NCBI GenBank assembly: GCA_040218045.1
Contig: JAVJQA010000044.1
Span: 62,001-126,000, forward strand
Origin: Marinoscillum sp040218045
GTDB taxonomy: Bacteria > Bacteroidota > Bacteroidia > Cytophagales > Cyclobacteriaceae
Direction: 5' to 3'
DNA: 64,000 nucleotides
Shown here: positions 45,593 to 54,546 of the stretch, piece by piece
Numbering within the stretch: position 1 is the stretch's first letter
Layout of the letters: every line of letters begins with the position of its first letter
Program-made: the position numbers and the translations under genes
The notes under the pieces: model-generated
What the model saw: only the letters and a program-made list of their open reading frames with translations
Database searches by the model: none
Told to the model about the DNA's origin: nothing

Positions 45593-47413
45593 TTATTGAA
45601 GTTTTAATATTTGATAGCTCATTGGTTGGAGTTGAATATTTAAATCACTTTCTGATGAGTAGTCAAAAGTACTTTTGGTGTTTATGGCTAATTCAGTTTC
45701 TCCACTTACGTTCACTTCATCTTTATCCAAGCCGAATGTAATCCACGCGGCTTCCGGTATTTTGATTGAGGCTGATTCCATATTGTAACCCAGGTTGATG
45801 ATAATAAGCAACACTTCAGACGGAGTATGCCTCACAAAGGCATATACTTTATCCGAGTACCCTGTATAATCCTGATTACGATTATAGTAATGCAAGTCAT
45901 AAAACTCACCTGACCTCAAGGCGTCGTACTCATTACATGCTTTTAAGATTTCAGCATATGATGATCTAAGGTCTTTTTGCTCCTGGCTAAGCAAGCCACC
46001 ATCAAAAGCTCCCTCATTTACCCATTTGATATGTTCAGGCACTCCCCAGTAATCAAAAATGGTTGTTCTTCCATCATTGCCACTGAACCCCGATACACCT
46101 GCACCTGGTTCGCCAACTTCCTGACCAAAATACATCATCACCGGCCCTTTGTGCATAAATGAAGAAATCGCCATCATGGGAATACCGGGCCACATGGCAC
46201 CGGCAAAGTCAGGCGAAGCAATCCGCTGTTCGTCATGGTTTTCGAGGAACCTGAGCATGTGCTGCCCAATACCATCTTGTCTTTGCCAAATTGCTGTAAG
46301 GCCATCCGTGCTGCTTTTGTCCTGTATAATATTTTTGAGAGAATCATACATCTCTACTTTGTCATAGAGATAATCAAATCCACCTTTATTGATGTAATTG
46401 CGATAATTATTGGGATTGTAAATTTCTGCGACAAAAATCAGGTCTGGGTACTCGGTTTTAATTTCTTTGATGACCCATTCCCAAAAATGAACCGGTACCA
46501 TCTCAGCCATATCACACCTAAACCCGTCAACCCCTTTTGAGGCCCAGAAGAGGAGAATGTCTTTCATTTTGCTCCAGGTGTCAGGTGTTTCATGAAAGTG
46601 ATTGACCCGACCACTTTGCTGGTACTCTACCGCATAGTTGAGCTTCACGGTCTCAAACCAATCGTGAATGGAAGGTGTGGCAGAAAAAACGTCGTTTCCT
46701 GTGGCCTTTGCAGGGTTTTCATCAAATTTTCCATCTTTAGTTGGGAAAGTATTTGGGCCAAGGGATTGGTATCCCTCAGGAACTTGGAATGACTGACCAG
46801 GCAGGTAATAGAAGTTATTGTCTTTGTGAAAAGCAACCGATTTATCATCATCCTCACCAAAATCAACGACCCCTTTTGGTTTTGCATCAGAGTAGTATTC
46901 TCTGGAAACATGATTAGGCACAAAGTCAATAATTACCTTCAGGTCAGACTGATGAGTTCGTTCCACCAATGCCTCAAATTCCTTCATGCGGTCTGGAACT
47001 GACTTTGCAAGATCAGGATTGATGTCATAATAGTCCTTGATGGCATAAGGTGAACCAGCTCTTCCCTTCACCACATCTGCATCGTCCAGTGGGATCCCAA
47101 ATTCTGTGTAATCGGATAACAATGCATGCTCTATTACACCTGTATACCAGACATGAGTAATCCCAAGATTTTTTATTTCAGTAAGTGCTTTAGGGGTAAT
47201 ATCTTCCATTTTCCCAACACCATTTTCTTCTTTGGTTCCCCACAATTTGTTGGTTTGGTTGCTGTTTGTAAACAGCCTGGTAAAGATTTGGTATACAATT
47301 ACTCTGTCTTGTTCAATGTTCATTTTTACCTCTAACGAGTTGTTTTGATCATTTGAATTTGTGCACGCAACACAAATCAGTAGAAGTACTAGAAACTTGA
47401 GGTGCTTGTTCAT
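45593..47413 (-). CDS. Lipoprotein alpha-amylase-like protein, GH13 family
   Basis: Protein of 606 residues with a lipoprotein signal (lipobox CVAC, C17). GH13 motifs: DFVPNHVS, GFRCDMAEM (D301), VAEIYNP (E330) and FLENHDEQR (D394), with a long insertion between the first and second motifs (about 172-285). It differs from the neighbouring amylase enough to expect a different cleavage preference. First gene of the amylase-amylase-hbd run. Confidence 0.92.
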   Translation of the reverse strand: MNKHLKFLVLLLICVACTNSNDQNNSLEVKMNIEQDRVIVYQIFTRLFTNSNQTNKLWGTKEENGVGKMEDITPKALTEIKNLGITHVWYTGVIEHALLSDYTEFGIPLDDADVVKGRAGSPYAIKDYYDINPDLAKSVPDRMKEFEALVERTHQSDLKVIIDFVPNHVSREYYSDAKPKGVVDFGEDDDKSVAFHKDNNFYYLPGQSFQVPEGYQSLGPNTFPTKDGKFDENPAKATGNDVFSATPSIHDWFETVKLNYAVEYQQSGRVNHFHETPDTWSKMKDILLFWASKGVDGFRCDMAEMVPVHFWEWVIKEIKTEYPDLIFVAEIYNPNNYRNYINKGGFDYLYDKVEMYDSLKNIIQDKSSTDGLTAIWQRQDGIGQHMLRFLENHDEQRIASPDFAGAMWPGIPMMAISSFMHKGPVMMYFGQEVGEPGAGVSGFSGNDGRTTIFDYWGVPEHIKWVNEGAFDGGLLSQEQKDLRSSYAEILKACNEYDALRSGEFYDLHYYNRNQDYTGYSDKVYAFVRHTPSEVLLIIINLGYNMESASIKIPEAAWITFGLDKDEVNVSGETELAINTKSTFDYSSESDLNIQLQPMSYQILKLQ

Positions 47414-47479
47414 TTTCTGGTCAGATGTTGATTATCCGAAAATAGAGAATGCTTCTACCTTTTCCCAATTCACCCAAAA

Positions 47480-47522
47480 TTAAAGAAGGCCATAATGACA
47501 TTGTCAGAATGGCCTTCTTTAA
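47480..47522 (-). terminator. Terminator of the fba gene
   Basis: Perfect 14-bp arms (TTAAAGAAGGCCAT / ATGGCCTTCTTTAA) with a smaller inner stem TGAC/GTCA; the minus strand then runs TTTT. It lies 19 bp after the fba stop. Confidence 0.85.
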
Positions 47523-47540
47523 TGATTTGTAGAAAATAAA

Positions 47541-48605
47541 TTACGCGTTTGTATTCACATTGTTCAAATCTTCGAAAGATACTTTCAATCTATCTACGAA
47601 CGACTTCTCAGCTTCTCTTAGCCAAACACGTGGATCATATTGCTTTTTATTAGGCACATCGTCACCTTCTGGATTACCGATTTGGCCTTGAAGATAGCCT
47701 TCTTTTGACTGGTAGTAGTTCTTTACACCATCCCAGAAAGCCCACTGGAGGTCAGTGTCAATGTTCATTTTGATAGCTCCATAGGAGATTGCCTCCCTGA
47801 TTTCTTCTCTTGAAGATCCGGAACCACCGTGGAAAACGAAATTAACTGGGTTCTTACCAGTTCCGAATTTTTCCTGAATATAATCCTGTGAGTTTTTCAA
47901 AATTTTCGGTGTAAGCTTCACATTACCAGGCTTGTATACACCATGTACGTTACCAAAAGCAGCAGCTATTGTAAAGTTAGGACTCACTTTCATGAGCTCC
48001 TCATAAGCATAAGATACCTCTTCTGGTTGTGTGTAAAGACGACTGTTGTCAATCTCAGTATTATCAACACCATCTTCTTCACCACCAGTTACACCAAGTT
48101 CTATTTCAAGGGTCATTCCCATTTTGGACATTCTCTCGAAATACTTAACACAAGTGCCAATATTCTCTTCAAGTGGTTCTTCTGACAGGTCAATCATGTG
48201 TGAACTGAAAAGAGGATAGCCTGTTTCTGCGAAATGCTTCTCATTGGCATCCAACATTCCATCAATCCATGGAAGTAATTTTCTTGCAGCATGATCCGTA
48301 TGAAGTATTACGGATACACCGTATTTCTCAGCCATCTGATGTACATGAAGGGCGCCTGATACTGCACCGGCAACTGCAGCAGCCTGATTGTCATTACTCA
48401 TTCCTTTACCAGCAATGAACGCAGCTCCACCATTTGAGAATTGGATAATTACCGGGGATTTGAGATCTTTAGCAGCCTCTAATACTCCGTTGATCGTGTT
48501 GGTCCCGATCGTGTTGACCGCAGGTAGTGCAAACCCATTTTCATTGGCATAATTGAGAAGTTCGGTTGCTTCTTTTCCAGTAAGTACACCTGGTCTGAAT
48601 TTCAT
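47541..48605 (-). CDS. fbaA: Class II fructose-bisphosphate aldolase
   Basis: Zinc-dependent aldolase of 354 residues, E. coli FbaA-like in length. Metal and catalytic residues are in LHTDHAA (H102, D104, H105), with further zinc ligands in FGNVHGVY and FHGGSGSS. It splits fructose-1,6-bisphosphate in glycolysis and gluconeogenesis. Single-gene unit with its own -7 box and terminator, divergent from the glucanotransferase gene. Confidence 0.97.
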   Translation of the reverse strand: MKFRPGVLTGKEATELLNYANENGFALPAVNTIGTNTINGVLEAAKDLKSPVIIQFSNGGAAFIAGKGMSNDNQAAAVAGAVSGALHVHQMAEKYGVSVILHTDHAARKLLPWIDGMLDANEKHFAETGYPLFSSHMIDLSEEPLEENIGTCVKYFERMSKMGMTLEIELGVTGGEEDGVDNTEIDNSRLYTQPEEVSYAYEELMKVSPNFTIAAAFGNVHGVYKPGNVKLTPKILKNSQDYIQEKFGTGKNPVNFVFHGGSGSSREEIREAISYGAIKMNIDTDLQWAFWDGVKNYYQSKEGYLQGQIGNPEGDDVPNKKQYDPRVWLREAEKSFVDRLKVSFEDLNNVNTNA

Positions 48606-48635
48606 AAGTAAATGTTTAGGTTTCTAGAATAGGCA

Positions 48636-48643
48636 CAAATATA
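48636..48643 (-). promoter_or_regulatory. -7 promoter box for fbaA
   Basis: The minus strand reads TATATTTG, an exact TAnnTTTG match, 31 bp before the fbaA ATG. Confidence 0.5.
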
Positions 48644-48904
48644 AACGGTTAGTCGCATACCCATCCCTACGTTTTAAAATCTTATATTTTAAATGTAAAT
48701 ATTTGATAATTATCTATTTTAACCACCATAAAAAGTGCGTTTTTTAACGAATAATCGATAAAACAGGTTAATGTATGAGTTTCAATCGTTTGTTTTTTTG
48801 AATTAGTACTTAGGTTGATTTTGGACAAAAGGAAATTTACTGATCTCTTTGAGCTGAAATTCATTTAATCGTGTGGAAAACGTTTAAAATTAATTGAAAT
48901 AGGT

Positions 48905-51628
48905 ATGAAGCTGAAGTTAGTGGTGGGATATAGGACACACGGGGGACAATGTCTCTATGTATCTGGATCGGCCAGGGAGTTAGGAGCCGGAGATGTGTCT
49001 AAAGCGGTAAAGATGACACCAGGTAGTGGTGAATTGTGGGAAGTAGAAGTTGAGGTTAAATCAAATGAGCTTTCCTATAAGTATTTCCTGAAGGATGAGA
49101 ATAGTGGAGAGACATTTTCCGAATTCGGAGACCCCAGAAAACTCACTATTGACAAATACTTCAAAACCACTTATTTAAGAGATTACTGGAGAACTCAGGG
49201 TACTCTTGAAAACAACCTTTATACAGCCCCATTCCTAAAAGCATTTTTTAAAAGAGGAGCAACAGAAAGACAAGCCATTTCCTATAACAAGAAATCAAAC
49301 TACATCAGGTTGCAAATACGAGCACCAAGAATTAGTGAAGATTATCAAATGGCGGTGATTGGAAGTGCAAAGGGACTAGGAGGCTGGAATGAGGATCAGG
49401 TAGTACTGATGTCCGATCAGGATTTTCCGGTTTGGAAAGTTGATGTACCTGTTGATGTCAGTTCAACTCCTTTTGAGTACAAATTCGTGATTTACAGTCA
49501 TAAGGAAAATAGAGTAGTTACCTGGGAATCCGGTGCAAATCGCTACTTTCCAATGTATGATTTGTCGGATGCCAGGAGGCTTGTCGTTCACACAGAAGAA
49601 GCATTTAGGTATCCTGTTGGTCAGTGGAAAGCAGCAGGCGTGGCTATTCCGGTCTTTTCACTAAGATCAAAAGATGGAGCCGGGGTGGGAGAGTTCAAAG
49701 ACATCAAGCCGCTAGTGGATTGGTCAGTGAAGACTGGTTTGAAAGTTGTTCAGGTTTTGCCAGTAAATGATACTGTGGCAAGTCACACCTGGGTGGACTC
49801 CTATCCTTATGCAGCAATCTCTGTTGAAGCACTTCACCCGATCTATGGGAATATGGAGGCCATTGGCCAGTTGAAGGACAGGAAAGCGCAAACAAAAGTT
49901 GATCAGGAAGCCAAAAGGCTCAATGATTTGAGCGAGGTAGATTACGAAGGAGTGATGAAGCTCAAGTCACAGTTTTTCAAACTCATATTTGAACAGCAGA
50001 AGGAGAAGTTTCTGAAGAGCACTGAATTTAAAGAATTTTTTGACCGCAACTCCAACTGGCTCCCTGACTATGCAGCATTTTGCTATTTAAGAGATAAAAA
50101 TGGCACACCTGATTTTACCAAATGGGGAAAGCACGAAAGCCTTACAGATGCACAATTGCAGGACTTTGTATCTTCAGAGCAAAAGCATTATCATGATCTG
50201 GCCATTCACTATTTTATCCAGTTTCATTTGGACAAACAACTCAGGGAATCTACTGAGTATGCCCGTGAAAAAGGAGTGGTACTGAAAGGAGATATACCAA
50301 TCGGGATTTATCGCAATTCGATTGATGCCTGGCGTTTACCACATCTCTTCAACATGAATACCCAGGCGGGAGCGCCTCCGGATGATTTTTCTATAACTGG
50401 GCAAAATTGGGGATTCCCGACGTACAATTGGGAGGAAATGTCCAAAGACGGCTATTACTGGTGGATAGAACGGATGGTCAAGATGTCAGAATATTTTGAT
50501 GTGTTCAGAATTGATCATATTCTTGGCTTTTTCAGGATTTGGGAAATTCCGTGGGACCAGGTAGAGGGATTGATGGGTCGATTCAACCCGGCTTTACCAT
50601 TCGATCTTGATGAATTAGCCAACTGGGGAATTCAATTTGATCATCACAGGTTTACAAAACCGTACATCAGGGAGCATATGATCCATGATATTTTCGGGAG
50701 TCATGCCCAGGTGGTGATTGGGCAGTATTTGAAAGAAACAGATCCTGGTGTATTTATGATGAAACCAAAGTTTGATACCCAGAGAAAGGTAAAGTCATAC
50801 TTTGATGAGTTGATTAAGAAGGAACCCGAGAGTGCCGAATTTAATAATTGGTTACGGTTTAATCTTTACCGATTAATAGGAGAAGTGCTGTTCTTAGAAG
50901 CTCCGGATTCAGGAGGCAAGGCTTTTAATCCTCGTATCGGTTTTCATAGCACTTATTCATTCACTGAGTTAGACCCTGGAATTAAGCATAAGCTGGATCA
51001 ACTTTATAACCATTACTTCTACCATCGGCACAATGAGTTTTGGAGAGAAAGTGCAATGCTTAAGTTACCAATGCTCAAGAATGCAACAGATATGCTGATC
51101 TGTGGTGAGGACTTGGGAATGGTTCCCGCAAGTGTTCCTGGTGTTATGAATAAATTGCAAATACTCAGCTTGGCGATACAACGAATGCCAAATGATGATC
51201 GGGAGTTTTGGCATCCGGCTGATACACCTTATATGAGTGTGACCAGTACTGGTAGCCATGACATGTCATCACTAAGAGAGTGGTGGCACGAGGATAAAGG
51301 CCAGACCCAACGATTCTTCAATCATATTCTTGGACAGGAGGGTGAGGCTCCATTCTATTGCGAACCAAGGGTTGTAAAGGATGTTATCAATCAACATTTG
51401 CATTCTCCGAGCATGTTGGCGATTTTCCCTATTCAGGACCTCATTGCCATGGATGGTAAATTGAGGCGAGATCTCCCGGAAGAAGAACGAATCAACGTGC
51501 CTGCCAATCCGCAGCACTATTGGAAATACAGGTTTCATTTAACTGTTGAGAACCTGTTGGAACAGGAAGGATTTAATGGGTTCTTGAGACAGATGATTGA
51601 TCAAGGGGGTAGAAGTGCAGACTATTAG
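48905..51628 (+). CDS. malQ: 4-alpha-glucanotransferase with two CBM20 domains (DPE2-like)
   Basis: Protein of 907 residues with no signal peptide, so cytoplasmic. Two starch-binding CBM20-type modules (about 1-110 and 138-245, the latter with GSAKGLGGWNEDQVVLM) precede a GH77 barrel from about 250. Catalytic residues: nucleophile D537 in FRIDHILGF, acid/base E735 in CGEDLGMVP, and D786 in TGSHDMSS. This layout is that of plant DPE2 and bacterial relatives, which move glucosyl units between maltose and soluble glucans, rather than the shorter E. coli MalQ. It would process sugars released by the two surface amylases nearby. Confidence 0.95.
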   Translation: MKLKLVVGYRTHGGQCLYVSGSARELGAGDVSKAVKMTPGSGELWEVEVEVKSNELSYKYFLKDENSGETFSEFGDPRKLTIDKYFKTTYLRDYWRTQGTLENNLYTAPFLKAFFKRGATERQAISYNKKSNYIRLQIRAPRISEDYQMAVIGSAKGLGGWNEDQVVLMSDQDFPVWKVDVPVDVSSTPFEYKFVIYSHKENRVVTWESGANRYFPMYDLSDARRLVVHTEEAFRYPVGQWKAAGVAIPVFSLRSKDGAGVGEFKDIKPLVDWSVKTGLKVVQVLPVNDTVASHTWVDSYPYAAISVEALHPIYGNMEAIGQLKDRKAQTKVDQEAKRLNDLSEVDYEGVMKLKSQFFKLIFEQQKEKFLKSTEFKEFFDRNSNWLPDYAAFCYLRDKNGTPDFTKWGKHESLTDAQLQDFVSSEQKHYHDLAIHYFIQFHLDKQLRESTEYAREKGVVLKGDIPIGIYRNSIDAWRLPHLFNMNTQAGAPPDDFSITGQNWGFPTYNWEEMSKDGYYWWIERMVKMSEYFDVFRIDHILGFFRIWEIPWDQVEGLMGRFNPALPFDLDELANWGIQFDHHRFTKPYIREHMIHDIFGSHAQVVIGQYLKETDPGVFMMKPKFDTQRKVKSYFDELIKKEPESAEFNNWLRFNLYRLIGEVLFLEAPDSGGKAFNPRIGFHSTYSFTELDPGIKHKLDQLYNHYFYHRHNEFWRESAMLKLPMLKNATDMLICGEDLGMVPASVPGVMNKLQILSLAIQRMPNDDREFWHPADTPYMSVTSTGSHDMSSLREWWHEDKGQTQRFFNHILGQEGEAPFYCEPRVVKDVINQHLHSPSMLAIFPIQDLIAMDGKLRRDLPEEERINVPANPQHYWKYRFHLTVENLLEQEGFNGFLRQMIDQGGRSADY

Positions 51629-51731
51629 CGATGTAGATTGTTTTTTGGATTAAATTCATGTTAAGTATCACTCCGGGACAACGTTTTGCCTCGTGGAGGT
51701 GTCTTACTAACAGTCTCCAATAATCTAATCT

Positions 51732-52262
51732 ATGAAACACTTCTCTTTTATAGTGCTCTTTTCCATAGCGCTGGCCTCATGTGATACTGACTCCCAGAGT
51801 CTTGATCAACAGGTGGGGGTTGTTACGGGTTACGAACCGATTTATGCTGATAGTTCGGACTATTTTGTAAGCCTTCAAGACCCCAGGCCAATAGAGCATG
51901 CTGGTAAAATCTATAGTTACCAGAATTTGCTCATGGTGAATGAAGCCGGCAAAGGTATCCATATCTATAACAATTCAGACCCGGCAAATCCCGTCAATTT
52001 ATCTTACATAAGCATTCCAGGCAATAATGATGTCGCCATAAAAAATGGCATTCTATATGCAGACAGTTTCGGTGATCTGTTGGCATTGGAAGTAACCATG
52101 GATACAGTGATCATTCATAAAAGAATAGAGGGTATTCTGGACTACTCTGTGGATCTTCCGCCAGTTGCAGGTACTTATTTTGAATGCGTGGACGATTCGA
52201 AAGGATTTGTGATTGGTTGGGTGGAGACTGAATTGGAAAACCCTAAATGCTTCAGACAATGA
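51732..52262 (+). CDS. LVIVD-repeat-like lipoprotein, short
   Basis: Protein of 176 residues with a lipoprotein signal (SIALASC) and beta-propeller-like repeats (YQNLLMVNEAGKGIHIYNNSDP, then IPGNNDVAIKNGILYADSFGDLLAL). This is the style of LVIVD-repeat surface proteins, which are usually longer, so it may hold only two or three blades. The stop overlaps the next start by 4 bp (ATGA). Function unknown. Confidence 0.75.
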   Translation: MKHFSFIVLFSIALASCDTDSQSLDQQVGVVTGYEPIYADSSDYFVSLQDPRPIEHAGKIYSYQNLLMVNEAGKGIHIYNNSDPANPVNLSYISIPGNNDVAIKNGILYADSFGDLLALEVTMDTVIIHKRIEGILDYSVDLPPVAGTYFECVDDSKGFVIGWVETELENPKCFRQ

Positions 52263-53005
52263 TCAGAAATATCATATACCTAGTTTGTATTGTGACCTTA
52301 GGAGGTTGCTACGGTTCAGAGGATTTTTCAATCGAGAATTTTGATGGAGGGACGGGAGTTGGTGGGTCGACAGCACGTTTCGCTATAAACGGGGATTTTC
52401 TTTATATAGTGGATCAGACCTCTTTGAAAGTAGTGGACATTGAGACAGTACGTAATCCAAGTCTTAAGTCAACCATCCAAATGGGGTGGGGAATAGAAAC
52501 AATATTTGGCTACAAGGAGAATCTTTTCATTGGCTCCCAAACAGGAATGCACATTTATAGTATCAACAATGAAGGTAGACCAGAATATCTTGCTGAGTTT
52601 GTGCACCAGCGCACTTGCGATCCGGTGATAGCCAACGATCAATATGCTTATGTGACGATTAGATCAGGTGAAGGTTGTGGCACGGGTTTGTTTGAAGCAA
52701 ATCAATTGATCACACTTGATATTTCTGACATTCGCAATCCATTTGAAACAGATCAACAAGCAATGCTGAACCCGAGGGGCCTTACCTTCTTCAAAGGAGA
52801 TTTGTACGTGGCAGAAGGGCCGCATGGGTTGAAGAAGTTTAGCCTTAGTGACCCATCAAAGCCTGCATTAGTGGAGTTTTATGATGATATAGCTGCTAAT
52901 GATATGATTTCCTTGCCAACTACCATGATTATTACCAGAGATGAAGGCATCTATCAGTTCGGATGTCAGGATAACGAATTGTACTTTTTAAGTCCGATTC
53001 TATGA
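52259..53005 (+). CDS. LVIVD-repeat lipoprotein
   Basis: Protein of about 248 residues with a lipoprotein signal (lipobox TLGGC) and repeats such as INGDFLYIVDQTSLKVVDIE, KENLFIGSQTGMHIYSIN and FKGDLYVAEGPHGLKKFSL, typical of beta-propellers. It is probably a paralogue of the preceding protein. The ATG at 52259 is preferred to 52247 for the 4-bp coupling with the upstream stop. It overlaps the next gene by 4 bp as well. Confidence 0.78.
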   Translation: MIRNIIYLVCIVTLGGCYGSEDFSIENFDGGTGVGGSTARFAINGDFLYIVDQTSLKVVDIETVRNPSLKSTIQMGWGIETIFGYKENLFIGSQTGMHIYSINNEGRPEYLAEFVHQRTCDPVIANDQYAYVTIRSGEGCGTGLFEANQLITLDISDIRNPFETDQQAMLNPRGLTFFKGDLYVAEGPHGLKKFSLSDPSKPALVEFYDDIAANDMISLPTTMIITRDEGIYQFGCQDNELYFLSPIL

Positions 53006-53670
53006 ATGTAAGGTTGGTCGTAGGATTGGGATTTTGTCTTCTGTTTAATATCTGTTTTTCGCAGAAAAGCGACTCGGTTAATTTGAGGAATCCTTTCTAT
53101 TTGAAGTTGGATATTTCCAATGTTGTGAACCCAATAGATCCCGGGATTTTAATGGGTCTGGAATTGAAATTTAAAGAGAAATTCAGTTTTACCCAGGAGT
53201 TTGGTTGGATCCTTAGTTTAAAGGATGAGGATAATATAAAGCAGGAATTCACGGGATTTAAAGTAAGGGAGGAGTTTAGAGTATACAAAGGGTTCAATGA
53301 TTGGGCCGGGCAATACTATTTTGGCGTGAATGCTTTTTATCGATATATAAACCTAAGGGACAGAGTGACTCTGGGGACGAATTGTTCAGAGAAATTCTCA
53401 TGGTCTTGTGATTATGTGAGATACGACGTGCAGGAGATTACTGTTCATCAGTTTGGAGGTGCCTTTAAAATCGGTCTTCAAAAAAATGTGGCAAGCAACA
53501 TCCTGATAGAAGTTGATGTAGGATTAGGGATTCAAAATGTCTCTCGATCAGAATTTTCAAACCCTGGTGAAATGGTCGATTATGAGTTCAACAGAGTATA
53601 CGGAGAAGACTATTTAGGAACCAGATCGTACCCTACATTCAACGCTAAAGTAGGCTATCAAATCAGATAG
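53002..53670 (+). CDS. Probable outer-membrane beta-barrel protein
   Basis: Protein of 222 residues with a signal peptide (ends CFSQ, about 20) and alternating aromatic/polar strands, ending in FNAKVGYQIR, as small outer-membrane barrels do. No family is recognised. Third gene of a translationally coupled operon with two LVIVD-like lipoproteins; it may anchor or export them (inference). Confidence 0.65.
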   Translation: MNVRLVVGLGFCLLFNICFSQKSDSVNLRNPFYLKLDISNVVNPIDPGILMGLELKFKEKFSFTQEFGWILSLKDEDNIKQEFTGFKVREEFRVYKGFNDWAGQYYFGVNAFYRYINLRDRVTLGTNCSEKFSWSCDYVRYDVQEITVHQFGGAFKIGLQKNVASNILIEVDVGLGIQNVSRSEFSNPGEMVDYEFNRVYGEDYLGTRSYPTFNAKVGYQIR

Positions 53671-54441
53671 CTAGTAGTTGCTAAACTCCTTGACAATAGG
53701 CGCTGTCCGATCAAAATGGTGGAGAAGCCAGTTCCAGATTTCATTCGGTCGATAAGTTTTTTGAATACCCGGAAACTGCTGGTGCAAACGCCTAATGACC
53801 TCATCGTATTGCGTACTGTCCAGTGCATACATACCTGACAGCTTAACTCTCACTGAGTCTTGGGCAATGAATCGTTGATAGGTAATGGTTTCCCGGGTTT
53901 CTTCATAGGCTTCTGCCGCTTTTCTTTTCTCACGCTCATCACGGCTAAAGTACGTGATTGGCCCTTCTATGCTGATTGCGGGCACGGGAACACCACCAAC
54001 ACCAGTAGCTCCGAATGAAGCATCACCCGCTTTAATAGGATCTGGAGGATTTACAAGTGAGACCCCATTGATGAAAATTGGCTCCCCTTTGATATTAAGA
54101 GGTACCTTGTAATATGGATCTGAATAGATTGTGATGGATGGAAGTAGCATCGAATCCCTGGGAAGTGTAACTTTCATGAAATTAACCAGGTGTGAAGAGC
54201 TAACAATTACTTTAAGGGTTTTATACCCTACATAAGAAAACCTTAAAGTATCACCCTTTGCGGCAGTTAATACAAATTTACCCTGTATATCACTTACCTT
54301 TCCAAGGTCTATGGTTTCATTGTAAACATGACTAAAACCAACTCCTTCTTCATTTTCGTCAACTACGGTCCCTTTCACGGTGTGTTGTCCAAATGAAGCA
54401 AGGGAGCAAAACATTAAAAGATATATAAGGTGATATTTCAC
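53671..54441 (-). CDS. CarboxypepD_reg-like domain protein
   Basis: Protein of 256 residues with a signal peptide (ends SFGQ, about 18) and a carboxypeptidase-regulatory-like beta-sandwich (about 20-100: VKGTVVDENEEGVGFSHV, DIQGKFVLTAAKGDTLRFSYVGYKTL). The rest is unrecognised, with a Glu/Arg-rich helical stretch near 170-185. Such stand-alone proteins are common in Bacteroidota envelopes; function unknown. Confidence 0.8.
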   Translation of the reverse strand: MKYHLIYLLMFCSLASFGQHTVKGTVVDENEEGVGFSHVYNETIDLGKVSDIQGKFVLTAAKGDTLRFSYVGYKTLKVIVSSSHLVNFMKVTLPRDSMLLPSITIYSDPYYKVPLNIKGEPIFINGVSLVNPPDPIKAGDASFGATGVGGVPVPAISIEGPITYFSRDEREKRKAAEAYEETRETITYQRFIAQDSVRVKLSGMYALDSTQYDEVIRRLHQQFPGIQKTYRPNEIWNWLLHHFDRTAPIVKEFSNY

Positions 54442-54546
54442 TGGCTCAAAGAAAACGTTAATCGACGAGATTGGTTGATAGTAAAAACATTTTTAACAAT
54501 TATTAATAGCTTTTCCGTTTAATCCAGAGAGCCCAAATTTACAGTA

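Noticed and set aside
48878..48885. AAACGTTT palindrome before malQ as a LacI-type operator
   Set aside because: Only 8 bp, not extended, and not repeated before the amylase genes.
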